A stretch of DNA of 13,012 nucleotides from DASVDK01 sp036381125 [NCBI: Thermodesulfobacteriota bacterium] (lineage in GTDB: Bacteria > DASVDK01): assembly GCA_036381125.1 (NCBI GenBank), contig DASVDK010000111.1, positions 1 through 13,012 on the forward strand, given 5' to 3'. Shown one piece after another: positions 4,857 through 12,960 of the stretch (positions are counted from its first letter, which is position 1; each line of letters starts with the position of its first letter). The notes under the pieces were generated by a model. The model did not search any database, was not told the origin of the DNA, and saw only the letters and a list, made by a program, of their open reading frames with translations. A program made the translations under genes and the position numbers.

Positions 4857-5849
4857 TCAGGTGCGCCGAAGGTACCCGTTGGACTCGAACCACTGCACGG
4901 CCCGGGCGACGGCTCCCTCGATGGGTGACTGGGGGAGCCCCAGCTCCGCGACCGCCCTGGCCGAGCTGAAGTACATGGACCTCGCGGCCATCCGGACCCC
5001 CTCGAGGGGGATCCGGGGGTGACGGCCCGTGATCCGGTCGGCAACCATCTGGCTCACCCAGGCCGCCGGGAGCACCGCGGCGACCGGCAGGCGCAGGCGC
5101 GGCGCCCGTCGGCCGGCGGCCGCGGCCACCAGCCCGAGGAACTCGACGAGGCGCATGTTGCGGTGGCCGAGGATGTACCGCTCCCCGACCCGGCCCTTCT
5201 CGGCGGCGAGCAGGTGGCCGACGGCGACGTCGTCGACGTCGACGAAGTTCAGGCCGGTGTCGACGTAGGCGGGCATCCGGCCGGTCAGGAGGTCGACGAT
5301 GATCCGCCCGGTCGGCGTCGGCTTGACGTCGCCCGGCCCAACCGGCGTCGAGGGGTTGACGATGACGACCGGCACGCCCCGGCGCGCCGCCGCCTCGGCC
5401 TCCCGTTCCGCGAGGAACTTGCTCCGCTTGTAGTGGCCGACCATCTCCTCGAGACGGACCGGCGTCGTCTCGGTCCCGACGCCGCCCCGCGGGACGCCGA
5501 GGGCTCCCACGGAGGAGGTGTAGACGATGCGTCCGACGCCGGCCCGGTGGGCGGCGGCCAGGAGATGGCGCGTCCCGTCGACGTTCGACGCGTAGAGCGC
5601 CGCGGGGTCACGGGTCCAGAGCGCGTAGTGTGCGCCGACGTGGAAGACGAGCTCGCACCCGGCGACCGCGCGGGCGAGCGACTCCGGGTCGCGCAGGTCC
5701 CCCTCGACCCGCTCGACGTCGAGCCCCGCGAGGAGCCGGGTGTCGGAGCCGGGGCGGACGAGCACGCGCACCCGGTCGCCGCGAGCGACGAGGCGGCGGA
5801 CGACCGCGCTGCCGATGAACCCGGTGCCGCCCGTGACGAGGGTGCTCAT
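4857..5849 (-). CDS. hpnA: Hopanoid-associated sugar epimerase (extended SDR)
   Basis: A 330-residue NAD(P)-dependent epimerase/dehydratase. The Rossmann motif TGGTGFIG lies at residues 6-13, followed by VRPGSDTRLL and VEGDLRDPESL as in HpnA. Catalytic residues are the TSS serines (111-113) and the Tyr140-x3-Lys144 pair within HYKRSKFLAE. The block VNPSTPVGPGDVKPTPTGRI (164-183) and the MPAYVDTGLNFVDVDDVA stretch are strongly HpnA-like. The family is found with squalene-hopene cyclase clusters and is thought to act on the hopanoid polyol or sugar head group, but its substrate is not firmly established. The ATG overlaps the upstream stop as ATGA (5846-5849), so translation is coupled to the HpnL-like gene. 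It is the last gene of the hopanoid run; the palindromes at 4810-4842 follow. Confidence 0.92.
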   Translation of the reverse strand: MSTLVTGGTGFIGSAVVRRLVARGDRVRVLVRPGSDTRLLAGLDVERVEGDLRDPESLARAVAGCELVFHVGAHYALWTRDPAALYASNVDGTRHLLAAAHRAGVGRIVYTSSVGALGVPRGGVGTETTPVRLEEMVGHYKRSKFLAEREAEAAARRGVPVVIVNPSTPVGPGDVKPTPTGRIIVDLLTGRMPAYVDTGLNFVDVDDVAVGHLLAAEKGRVGERYILGHRNMRLVEFLGLVAAAAGRRAPRLRLPVAAVLPAAWVSQMVADRITGRHPRIPLEGVRMAARSMYFSSARAVAELGLPQSPIEGAVARAVQWFESNGYLRRT

Positions 5850-6844
5850 TCGGCCCGAGCGATCCCCCGGCGCGTGCGGCCGCGGCGCGAGAGGAGCGCA
5901 AGCCCGATGCCGGCCCAGAGCAGCTCGCGCGCCCGGCGCAGGACGCTGTAGCCGACCGAGACGGCGAGCGGGTAGCCGAACCCGGCGAACACCAGCACGT
6001 TACCCCCCTCCTGCCCGCCGAGCGACGCCGGGATCACGAAGGTGACCGCCTTGGCGAGCCCCGAGAGCGCCTCGATGGCGAACGCGGCCTGGAGGTCGAC
6101 GGACAGCCCCATGAGCGTGAGGATCGTCCAGGTCTCGGCCGTGCCGGCGATCCAGGCGAGGAGATAGACGGCCGCCGACTGGTAGAGCCGCGCGCGGTCC
6201 TCGCGGTAGGAGCGCGCCACCCGCGCGTCGAGGTCGGCGATCGCCCCCGCCCGCGTGGCGGCCCACGCGGGGCGCAGGCCGGCGCGCTCCGCGAGCCGCA
6301 TCAGGCCGCCGACGAACCCCTCCCGCTGGCGCCGCACGAGCCAGGAGACGCCGACCGCCGTGGCGGCCACGACGGCCGCGACCGCGGCCAGGAGGCTCGA
6401 GTCTCCCTCGAAGCGGCCGAGCGCCACGGCGACCCCGATCGTGACGAACAGCACCTGGGCGGCCGTCATGAGGGTGCGACCGATGATCACCGACGAGAGC
6501 CCCTCGGCCACCGGCACGGCCGGCGCCAGCCGGATCGCCTTCACCGGCTCGCCTCCGACGTACGCGGTCGGCGTGAGCGTGTTCACCGCCTCGCCGCTCA
6601 GCCGGGCCTCGAGGAGGGCGAGGAAGCCCACCCGCGCCGACCTCGGCAACGTGAGCCGCCAGGCGACGGTGTCGAGGAGCTGGACGACGGCCGACGGCAC
6701 GAGGAAGAGCGGCCAGAGCGGCCCCATCGCTCCGAGGCGCTCGACGATGGCGGCAGGCCCGGCGTACCAGACGAACGCCACGAGGACGAGGACGCCGGTC
6801 GCGAAGAGCAGTCGCCGGGCCGCCCGTGAGGCGAGCCAGGCCAC
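5846..6844 (-). CDS. hpnL: Hopanoid-associated multi-spanning membrane protein, HpnL-like (lysylphosphatidylglycerol synthase TM / flippase-like family)
   Basis: A 332-residue inner-membrane protein with about seven or eight hydrophobic segments (roughly 10-28, 42-62, 117-142, 150-170, 222-247, 254-272, 282-300, 306-318). Family-type motifs are GEAVNTLTPTAYVGGEPVKA (84-103) and IPASLGGQEGG (271-281), seen in the LPG-synthase transmembrane/flippase-like superfamily and in HpnL. The soluble aminoacyltransferase domain of true MprF is absent. A lipid-handling or flipping role for hopanoids is plausible but unproven. The start is a GTG at 6844, 3 nt after the hpnG stop, and the stop overlaps the hpnA start. 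The family call is firm; the HpnL name rests on similarity plus context. Confidence 0.8.
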   Translation of the reverse strand: MAWLASRAARRLLFATGVLVLVAFVWYAGPAAIVERLGAMGPLWPLFLVPSAVVQLLDTVAWRLTLPRSARVGFLALLEARLSGEAVNTLTPTAYVGGEPVKAIRLAPAVPVAEGLSSVIIGRTLMTAAQVLFVTIGVAVALGRFEGDSSLLAAVAAVVAATAVGVSWLVRRQREGFVGGLMRLAERAGLRPAWAATRAGAIADLDARVARSYREDRARLYQSAAVYLLAWIAGTAETWTILTLMGLSVDLQAAFAIEALSGLAKAVTFVIPASLGGQEGGNVLVFAGFGYPLAVSVGYSVLRRARELLWAGIGLALLSRRGRTRRGIARAE

Positions 6845-6847
6845 GCG

Positions 6848-7816
6848 TCAGCCCGCCTCCCCCGCAAAGGCCGCGAGGAGCGCCTCGAGGGCCCGCGCCG
6901 CGCGCGCCGCGCGAATGCCGGTGCCGACCAGGACCGGCAGCGACGCCGGACGGCGCGCGAGATACCCGAGCGCGCGGTACAGCGGCGCGCGGCCGTCCGG
7001 GCTCACGAGCCGCCAGGCCTCCTCCGGGAGCGCGTCGCCGGCGGCGTCCGAGACGACGCGCACGGCGAGGAACGGCACGGACGCCTCCGTCGCGGCGCGC
7101 GCGACGCCGGCCGACTCCATGTCGACGGCGATGGCGCCGCTGTCGGCCGACGCGGCGACCTTGTCGGCCGGCGTCGCCCGGACCCTTGCGACCGAGAGGA
7201 GCGGCCCGACGCGGAGGGGGAGCCCGGCGCGCCGCGCCGCCGCCGAGATGGCGGCCGCGAGCGAGGCCGACGGCCACCAGTGCGCCCGCAGCGTGGGGTC
7301 GACCACGGGATCGCCGATGACCACGTCGCCGACCGCGAGGGCCGGATCGAGGCCGCCGGCGAAGCCGACCGACAGCACGGCGGCCGGCCGTGCGGCCTGG
7401 ATGGCCGACACGGCGGCGCCCGCGCCGAGCGGGCCGCCGGCCAGCCCGGTCCGCACGACCAGGATCGACGGGCGAACGCGCCCCTCGGGCGGCGCCCACA
7501 CGAGCCCGGCGAACGGCATCGGCGCCGTCGGCACGAGTCGCGCGGCTCCGCGCAGCGCGCGGCCGAGCGCCTCCTGCTCGACGGCGAGCGCGGTGAGGAC
7601 GAGGAGCGGCCCCGGGTGCCGGTCCGACCGCCGCCGGCCGCGCACCGCGGCTGGCCGGTCGGGGGCGACCGGCGGCAGGCGCACGGCGCCGGCGCGCTCG
7701 GCGAGCGCGGGCCGCGGAGTGGGACGCGCGGCCGCGGGCGGCGCCGCGGGTTCCTGGTCGGGTCGTTGCGTGGAAGGTCCGCCGTGGGCTGGATGCCGCG
7801 GTCGGGTCCCGTTCAT
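6848..7816 (-). CDS. hpnG: Hopanoid-associated nucleoside phosphorylase (adenosylhopane to ribosylhopane step)
   Basis: A PNP/UDP-type phosphorylase-like enzyme that removes adenine from adenosylhopane, giving the ribosyl intermediate of bacteriohopanepolyols. The catalytic domain begins near residue 70 (LLVLTALAVEQEAL). It shows SVGFAGGLDPALAVGDVVI (149-167), the ribose/base-site segment AIAVDMESAGVA (229-240) with Glu234, and AVRVVSDAAGDALP (251-264). With the ATG at 7816, 5 nt after the shc stop, the protein is 322 residues. That gives an unusual Pro/Arg/Ala-rich, probably disordered extension of about 68 residues. An in-frame GTG at 7645 (residue 58) would give a more typical 265 residues, but it has no clear Shine-Dalgarno sequence. 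The function is assigned from the motifs plus position between shc and hpnA, near hpnH. Confidence 0.87.
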   Translation of the reverse strand: MNGTRPRHPAHGGPSTQRPDQEPAAPPAAARPTPRPALAERAGAVRLPPVAPDRPAAVRGRRRSDRHPGPLLVLTALAVEQEALGRALRGAARLVPTAPMPFAGLVWAPPEGRVRPSILVVRTGLAGGPLGAGAAVSAIQAARPAAVLSVGFAGGLDPALAVGDVVIGDPVVDPTLRAHWWPSASLAAAISAAARRAGLPLRVGPLLSVARVRATPADKVAASADSGAIAVDMESAGVARAATEASVPFLAVRVVSDAAGDALPEEAWRLVSPDGRAPLYRALGYLARRPASLPVLVGTGIRAARAARALEALLAAFAGEAG

Positions 7817-7821
7817 GCCGG

Positions 7822-9813
7822 TCACCCCGCGCTGCGGACGGCCTTCGCGTAGAGGCCGAGCGCCCAGAGCGGAAACGTGTGCCGGTAGAGATGGTACCGC
7901 AGGTAGAAGACCCGCGGGAAGCCGGTGCCGGTGAAGGCCTCCTCGTCCCACGTCCCGTCGGGCCGCTGCGTCGCCACCAGGTAGTCCACGCCGCGCGCCA
8001 CCGCCGGGTGCCGCGCCATGCCGGCGTGCAGCAGCCCGAGCAGCGCCCAGGCCGTCTGCGAGGGGGTCGAGAGCGCCTCGGCGTCCCGGCCTTCGGCCTC
8101 GTAGCTGGCGCACGACTCGCCCCACCCGCCGTCGGCGCGCTGCCGGGCGAGGAGCCAGTCGACCGCCCGCCGCACGTAGGGCTGGTCCATCGGCTCGCCG
8201 ATGGCGGCGAGCCCGGCCAGCACCGACCAGGTGCCGTAGAGGTAGTTGACGCCCCAGCGGCCGTACCACGAGCCGTCGGGCTCCTGCTCGCGGCGCAGGA
8301 ACGCGATGGCCCGCGCCGCCGGGCCGAAGCGGCGGTCGTAGCCCACGTGGGCCAGGACCTCGAGGCAGCGCCCCGTGAGGTCGGCCGTCGGCGGGTCGAG
8401 CAGCGCGCCGTGGTCGGCAAAGGGGATCTGGTTCAGCACGAGCCGGTCGTTGTCCACGTCGAAGGCGCCCCACCCGCCGTTCGACGACTGCATGGCGAGC
8501 AGCCACGCCACGCCGCGGCGGACCGCCTCGGCCTCGGCCGGCGTCGTCGGCCGCGCGGCGCGCGTCATGGCGAGGAGCACCGCCGCCGTGTCGTCCACGT
8601 CCGGGTACCATGCGTTCTCGAACTGGAACGCCCAGCCGGACGGCTCGGCGGGCCGCGCGCGGTCGGCCCAGTCGCCCCGGCGGCGGACCTCCTTCGACGC
8701 GAGCCAGGCCGCGCCCCTGGCGAGCGCCGGGTGCGACGGCGCCAGCCCTGCCGCGCCGAGCGCGTTCATCGCGAGGGCCGTGTCCCAGACGGGCGAGAGG
8801 CAGGGCTGGACGCGCAGCCGGGCGGAGTCCTCGACGACGAGGCCGTCGAGCGCCGCGAGGCCGCGCGCGACGAGCGGATCGTCGAGCGGACGGCCGAGGT
8901 AGTGGAGCGCCATGACGGCGCCCGCCATGGCGGGGTAGATGGCGCCGAGCCCCCCCTCCCCCATGCGCGGCGTCATCCAGGCGAGGGCGGCCTCGATGGC
9001 GCGAGCACGCAGGCGCCCGCCCGCCGACCGCTCGTACCACTTGACCCCGCGCTCGGCCAGGAGGAAGAGGTTGCGCCAGGAGACGAGGGGGGCCGAGAGG
9101 CGGGGCAGCGGCGGCGCCTCGTCCGCCGCCGACCGCACCAGCTCGCCGCGGCCGACGTCCCCCGGCAGCCGGCGCACGGCGCGCAGCGACGCCAGGATCG
9201 AGAGCGGCACGAGCACGGTGCGCGACCAGTAGGACATCGCGCCGAGATGGAACCAGGCCCAGCGCGGCAAGAGGACGATCTCCACCGGGATCGCCGGGAC
9301 GCTCCGCCAGTCGAACTGCCCCACCATCGCGAACTGCGCCTTCGTGAAGGTGTTGACCGCGGGGAGCCCGCCCAGGTCGAGGACGAACCGGCGGGCGCGG
9401 CGCAGCGCGCGATCGTGCGCCGGGTAGCCCGCCGCCCGGAGCGCGAGGTACGCCTTGGCCGTGGAGGAGACGTTGCTCGGCCCGCCGTGGTAGATGGGCC
9501 ACCCGCCGTCGATCTGCTGGCGGTCGAGGATGAAGTACGCGGCCTTGCGCTCCTGGATGTGCCGCACCTGGCCGATGAAGTGGCGCATCAGGAGGTATTC
9601 GGCCGTGATGCTCACGTCGGCCTCGAGCTCGGCCACCCAGTGACCGTCCTCGTGCTGGCGCGCGAGGAGCCAGGCCGCCGCGCGCTCGATGGCGCGATCG
9701 ACGCCGGCCGGCGGCGCCTGGACGGTGAGGTCGGCGGGCCAGTGCGCGCCGCGCCGCGGCGCGCCTCCGGACGGCGGCGCGCCGAAGCGGCTGATCAGGG
9801 AGAGGAACCGCAC
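7822..9813 (-). CDS. shc: Squalene-hopene cyclase
   Basis: A membrane-associated class II triterpene cyclase that converts squalene to hopene and diplopterol without oxygen. It has 663 residues, within the usual 630-720. The proton-donating DxDD motif is present as DVDD at 405-408 (AWYPDVDDTAAV). Many QW repeats are visible: RQHEDGHW near 52, RQQIDGGW near 98, QSSNGGW, QEPDGSW, QRADGGW and QRPDGTW, the last near the C terminus. The motif GWAFQFENAWYPD is also typical. The start is taken as a GTG at 9813, 13 nt after the hpnH stop; the next in-frame Met is residue 76 and would remove a QW repeat. It sits between hpnH and hpnG, so cyclisation, adenosylation and deadenylation are encoded side by side. 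No truncation or missing catalytic residue is seen. Confidence 0.97.
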   Translation of the reverse strand: MRFLSLISRFGAPPSGGAPRRGAHWPADLTVQAPPAGVDRAIERAAAWLLARQHEDGHWVAELEADVSITAEYLLMRHFIGQVRHIQERKAAYFILDRQQIDGGWPIYHGGPSNVSSTAKAYLALRAAGYPAHDRALRRARRFVLDLGGLPAVNTFTKAQFAMVGQFDWRSVPAIPVEIVLLPRWAWFHLGAMSYWSRTVLVPLSILASLRAVRRLPGDVGRGELVRSAADEAPPLPRLSAPLVSWRNLFLLAERGVKWYERSAGGRLRARAIEAALAWMTPRMGEGGLGAIYPAMAGAVMALHYLGRPLDDPLVARGLAALDGLVVEDSARLRVQPCLSPVWDTALAMNALGAAGLAPSHPALARGAAWLASKEVRRRGDWADRARPAEPSGWAFQFENAWYPDVDDTAAVLLAMTRAARPTTPAEAEAVRRGVAWLLAMQSSNGGWGAFDVDNDRLVLNQIPFADHGALLDPPTADLTGRCLEVLAHVGYDRRFGPAARAIAFLRREQEPDGSWYGRWGVNYLYGTWSVLAGLAAIGEPMDQPYVRRAVDWLLARQRADGGWGESCASYEAEGRDAEALSTPSQTAWALLGLLHAGMARHPAVARGVDYLVATQRPDGTWDEEAFTGTGFPRVFYLRYHLYRHTFPLWALGLYAKAVRSAG

Positions 9814-9826
9814 GCCGCGCCCCCGG

Positions 9827-10825
9827 CTACGCGGTGAGTTGCCACCTGATCATCTTGGGCAGGTCGGTGAGCGCCATCTCGCGCACGACCGTCGGCTCGA
9901 CGCTGCAGTGCGCCATGCAGTTCCGGCAACGATCGTCGCGCCGGTTCTCGTACTTGTCCCAGTCCGTGCGCGCCATGAGCTCCTCGAACGTCTTGTAGTG
10001 CGCGTCGGTGATGAGATAGCACGGTCCCTTCCACCCGCTGGGGGTGAAGGTCACGTTCCCCCACGGCGTGCAGCGGTACTCGCGCTTGCCCTCGAGGAAC
10101 TCCATGTAGAGCGGCGTGTTCTCGAGCGGGAACTCGTCGGCGTGCGGGGCGATCCGGCGGAACTTCTCCCGGATCACCTCCCGGGTGTCGAAGATGTCGA
10201 CGCCCTTGAGGACCGTGTACTCGAAGGCCGGGGAGATGAGGTTGCCGTCGACGCCGAGCCCCTTGAGGAACCGCATCAACTCGAGCACCTCGTCGGGGTC
10301 GGTGTCCTTGAACACCGTGGTGTTCGTGCAGACGCGGAAGCCGGCCGCCTTTGCCGCCTTGATCGCCTCGATCGCGATCCTGAACGTGCCCTTCCGGTTG
10401 AGGATGCGGTCGTGCGTCGCCTCCATGCCGTCGAGGTGCACCGCCCAGTTGAAGTAAGGCGAGGGCTTGAGCTTCGGCATGGTGCGCTGCATGAGGAGCG
10501 CGTTCGTACAGAGGTAGACGTGCTTCTTGCGCGCGACCACGCCCTCGACGAGCGGCACGATGTCCCGGTAGATCAGCGGCTCGCCGCCGCAGATGGAGAC
10601 GATCGGCGCCCCGCAGGCATCGACCGCGGCGAGGCACTCCTCGACGCTGAGTCGTTCCTTGATGGTCGCTTCGTACTCCCGGATCCGCCCGCACCCTTCG
10701 CAGGCGACGTTGCAGAGCTCGGTCGGCTCGAGCATGAGCACGATCGGGTACCGCGTGCGGCCGGCAAGACGCTGTTTGACGAGGTAGGTGGTCATCGACG
10801 CGTTCAGGGAGAGCGGATAGCGCAT
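9827..10825 (-). CDS. hpnH: Radical SAM adenosyl-hopane synthase
   Basis: This enzyme uses a [4Fe-4S] cluster to split S-adenosylmethionine and adds the 5'-deoxyadenosyl radical to the hopene side chain, extending C30 hopanoids to C35. The CxxxCxxC motif is CNVACEGC (Cys38, 42, 45), followed by RLSVEECLAAVDACG and the SAM-binding GGEP (80-83). Cysteines at 252, 269, 300, 303 and 307 (CTPWGNV, DDRCRNCMAHC) may bind another cluster, as in HpnH-type proteins. I chose the ATG at 10825 (332 aa) because GGTGAGG lies 5 nt upstream. A GTG at 10837 overlaps the previous stop as GTGA and would add four residues. A TATAAT box about 77 nt upstream may give separate expression. Confidence 0.95.
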   Translation of the reverse strand: MRYPLSLNASMTTYLVKQRLAGRTRYPIVLMLEPTELCNVACEGCGRIREYEATIKERLSVEECLAAVDACGAPIVSICGGEPLIYRDIVPLVEGVVARKKHVYLCTNALLMQRTMPKLKPSPYFNWAVHLDGMEATHDRILNRKGTFRIAIEAIKAAKAAGFRVCTNTTVFKDTDPDEVLELMRFLKGLGVDGNLISPAFEYTVLKGVDIFDTREVIREKFRRIAPHADEFPLENTPLYMEFLEGKREYRCTPWGNVTFTPSGWKGPCYLITDAHYKTFEELMARTDWDKYENRRDDRCRNCMAHCSVEPTVVREMALTDLPKMIRWQLTA

Positions 10826-10833
10826 GCGAGACC

Positions 10834-11709
10834 TCACCGTTCGGTCGGCCGACTCGGCGGCGGCTCGGGCGAAGCCCGGCCGGCGTGCGAGCGATGCGGT
10901 GCATTATAGCGACTCTCTCGAAGGGACCGATCCAGCGGCCCTTGCGGTTGGCCGCTCGCGGCGCGACCGACACGCACGAGGAGCGCGACGGTCGGCACGA
11001 GCGTCACGGCGAGCCCCGCCGCGCCGAGCCGCCACTCGCCGACGGCGAAGGTCACGGCGAGATTGAAGGCGAGGACGCCGTAGTAGAGACCGACGCCGAG
11101 CCGAAGGCCGCCCGTCCCGAGCGGCCGCTCCGTGCCGCGGCGGGCGAGGACGGCCTCGACGGCGGCGTGGCCGCCGATCCCGACGAGCCCGACGACGAAC
11201 CACCCGGCGAAGTTCGCGGCCGGCACGCCGAAGTAGAACCCCTCGTGCGGGTAGGCGTAGATCAGACCGAGGAACCAGCGGTCCCCCCGCAGCGCGATCG
11301 GGTCGATGACGACGTCGAGGAGGGTGAGGAGCGCGGCGGCCAGCGCGACGGTGGCCGGGCCCCTGCTCGCGGCCTCACCCGGCGCCCGCGGCGCCCGGAG
11401 CACGATCGCCGTCGCGTACGCCGCGAAGGCGAGGAAGGTGAACGACAGGGAGTCCATGAACGGGACGTTCGCGACGTACAGCTCGCGGTCGCGCGTGTTC
11501 TCGAGGTAGGTGTAGAAGCCGAAGGGGATGCCGGTGCGCGTCGAGCTGTACTCGGCCGCGAAGGCGGTGAGCCAGATCGTCGCGGTGAAGCGGGCGGTGC
11601 GCGCCGCGCCGAGCGCGACGCCGGCGGCGACGAGGAAGGCCGCGAGGAAGGCGAAGACGTACGGTCGGTAGAGGACCGTCTGCCAGAGGAGCCAGAGGAC
11701 CTCGGCCAC
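10834..11709 (-). CDS. cruF: Carotenoid biosynthesis membrane protein, CruF-like (DUF422)
   Basis: A 291-residue membrane protein with about seven hydrophobic segments. Family features visible are WQTVLYRPYVFAFLAAF at the start, FAAEYSSTRTGIPFGFYTY, NVPFMDSLSF, LLDVVIDPIA and YFGVPAANFAGWF, with conserved acidic and aromatic residues. Members include CruF, a carotenoid 1',2'-hydratase, and the related bacterioruberin-pathway hydratases. No other carotenoid gene is in the window; the neighbours are ispA and hpnH. It may serve an unlinked carotenoid pathway or act on a hopanoid or other terpenoid double bond, and I cannot decide which. The last 40 residues are polar and Pro/Arg-rich. The start is a GTG at 11709, 7 nt after the ispA stop, with AGGGG upstream. 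The symbol denotes the family, not proven CruF activity. Confidence 0.82.
   Translation of the reverse strand: MAEVLWLLWQTVLYRPYVFAFLAAFLVAAGVALGAARTARFTATIWLTAFAAEYSSTRTGIPFGFYTYLENTRDRELYVANVPFMDSLSFTFLAFAAYATAIVLRAPRAPGEAASRGPATVALAAALLTLLDVVIDPIALRGDRWFLGLIYAYPHEGFYFGVPAANFAGWFVVGLVGIGGHAAVEAVLARRGTERPLGTGGLRLGVGLYYGVLAFNLAVTFAVGEWRLGAAGLAVTLVPTVALLVRVGRAASGQPQGPLDRSLRESRYNAPHRSHAGRASPEPPPSRPTER
10903..10908 (-). promoter_or_regulatory. Candidate internal -10 box (TATAAT) upstream of hpnH
   Basis: The minus strand carries a perfect TATAAT inside the 3' end of the cruF-like gene. Transcription would start about 70 nt before the hpnH ATG. A 5-bp GC hairpin with a GAA loop (CGGGC/GCCCG) lies in the resulting leader. 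No good -35 hexamer is found, so chance occurrence is possible. Confidence 0.3.
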
Positions 11710-11716
11710 CGTGCCC

Positions 11717-12631
11717 CTAGGATCGCCGGTCGACGACGAAGCGCGCGATCGCGGCGAGCGGACGTCCCGCCTCGCCGAAGGGCGCGAGCGCGTCGATCGC
11801 CTCGTCGGCCAGGCGCGCCGCCCTGGCCTTCGACGCCTCGAGGCCCGCGACGGCCGGATAGGTCGCCTTGCCGGCCGCGGCGTCGCCGCCGGTCCCCTTG
11901 CCCATCGCCGCCGACTCGCCTTCGACGTCCAGCACGTCGTCCGCGATCTGGAAGGCGAGCCCCACGGCGGTTCCGTAGCGCCGCAGGGCCGCCACCTGCA
12001 CCGGCGTGGCGCCCACGGCCAGGCCGCCGCCGACCACCGACGCCACGATCAGGGCGGCGGTCTTGCGAAGGTGGATGAACTCCACCTCCTCGAGCGTGAC
12101 GGCGCGCCCCTCCCCCTCGAGATCCGCCATCTGCCCCCCCACCATGCCGGCAGGCCCGGCGCCGCGCGCGATCTCGGCCGCGGCGGCGAGCAGCCGGGCC
12201 GCGTGGACGTCGGGCGCGACGCCCGGCGGCGCCGCCGCCTCGGTCAGCACCCGGAAGGCCTCCGTGAGGAGGCCGTCGCCCGCGAGGATCGCCGCCGCCT
12301 CGCCGAAGACCTTGTGGTTCGTCGGGCGGCCGCGCCTGAGGTCGTCGTCGTCCATGGCGGGGAGGTCGTCGTGGATGAGCGAGTAGGTGTGGATCATCTC
12401 GAGCGCCACGGCCACCGGCATGGCCGCCGACGCCCGCTCGGCGTCGCCCCCCGTGACCGCCTCGGCGGCCGCGAGGGCGAGGACCGGGCGGATCCGCTTG
12501 CCGCCGGCGAAGACGCTGTAGCGCATCGCCCGGTGGAGCGTGGCCGGCGGCGTGCGCTCGGCCGGTAGCGCGGCGTCGAGCGCCGCGTCGACCGCGCGGG
12601 CGCGCGCCTCGAGGTAGGCGGACAGGTCCAC
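11717..12631 (-). CDS. ispA: Short-chain polyprenyl diphosphate synthase (farnesyl/geranylgeranyl diphosphate synthase)
   Basis: A cytoplasmic head-to-tail prenyltransferase that builds FPP (or GGPP) from IPP and DMAPP, the precursor for squalene and carotenoids. It has 304 residues, typical of bacterial IspA. GGKRIRP is at 43-49, the first Asp-rich motif is DDLPAMD (88-94) with the two-residue insertion usual in bacterial enzymes, and the second is FQIADDVLD (227-235). KTAA (190-193) and GQMADLE (166-172) are also conserved. Product length cannot be fixed from sequence alone. The start is a GTG at 12631, with GGAG 7 nt upstream inside the xseB end; the gap to the xseB stop is 4 nt. The frame is open to 12961, but that part is antisense-free shadow over xseB. 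Confidence 0.93.
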   Translation of the reverse strand: MDLSAYLEARARAVDAALDAALPAERTPPATLHRAMRYSVFAGGKRIRPVLALAAAEAVTGGDAERASAAMPVAVALEMIHTYSLIHDDLPAMDDDDLRRGRPTNHKVFGEAAAILAGDGLLTEAFRVLTEAAAPPGVAPDVHAARLLAAAAEIARGAGPAGMVGGQMADLEGEGRAVTLEEVEFIHLRKTAALIVASVVGGGLAVGATPVQVAALRRYGTAVGLAFQIADDVLDVEGESAAMGKGTGGDAAAGKATYPAVAGLEASKARAARLADEAIDALAPFGEAGRPLAAIARFVVDRRS

Positions 12632-12635
12632 GCGG

Positions 12636-12950
12636 CTACTCCGGGTCGCCGCGCGATCCGCGCGAAGCGGCGGGGTCGAACGGCTCGGCGCGCAGCGAAC
12701 CGTCCGGCTCCCGGAGCAGGATCTCGACGCGTTGCTCCGCCTGATCGAGCCGGCTCTCGCACTGGCGCGCGAGCCGGATCCCCTGCTCGAACGCCGCGAG
12801 CGCCTCCTCGAGCCCCAGCGTGCCGCTCTCGAGACGCGCGACGACCGCCTCGAGCGCCTCGAGGGCCGCCTCGAACGAGGGGGGGTCGTCGGGCGCCGCG
12901 CCCTTTCCGTTCTCGCCGTCGCTCGCCACGCCGCGTGCCTCCGGTCCCAT
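12636..12950 (-). CDS. xseB: Exodeoxyribonuclease VII small subunit
   Basis: The small subunit of the XseA-XseB nuclease that degrades single-stranded DNA. The conserved helical core spans about residues 25-80: [19 protein letters not shown], then [20 protein letters not shown], then [12 protein letters not shown]. With the ATG at 12950 it has 104 residues, against about 80 in most species; the additions are a polar N terminus (1-24) and a short acidic tail. No Shine-Dalgarno sequence precedes the ATG, and a promoter-like pair lies just upstream. It directly precedes ispA, the usual xseB-ispA arrangement. xseA would be expected beyond the right edge; the 62 nt shown there are too few to tell. 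Confidence 0.92.
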   Translation of the reverse strand: MGPEARGVASDGENGKGAAPDDPPSFEAALEALEAVVARLESGTLGLEEALAAFEQGIRLARQCESRLDQAEQRVEILLREPDGSLRAEPFDPAASRGSRGDPE

Positions 12951-12960
12951 GGAGACCACA

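Noticed and set aside
4870-4900. tRNA T-arm-like sequence (GGTTCGAGTCC on the minus strand)
   Set aside because: It encodes WFESNGYL at the HpnA C terminus, and no acceptor or anticodon arm can be built around it.
2951-4969. 672-codon open frame on the plus strand
   Set aside because: It runs antisense across cysM, prx and the leader, crossing intergenic structures, and its composition is a high-GC artefact. No domain is visible.
7817-9502. Upstream extension of the hpnG frame
   Set aside because: It is an Arg/Gly/Pro-rich shadow of shc in another frame; the ATG at 7816 follows the shc stop by 5 nt.
7879-9837. 652-codon open frame on the plus strand
   Set aside because: It lies antisense to shc, whose DxDD and QW motifs are clear. 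The translation is Arg/Gly/Val-rich with no motifs, as expected of a high-GC shadow frame.
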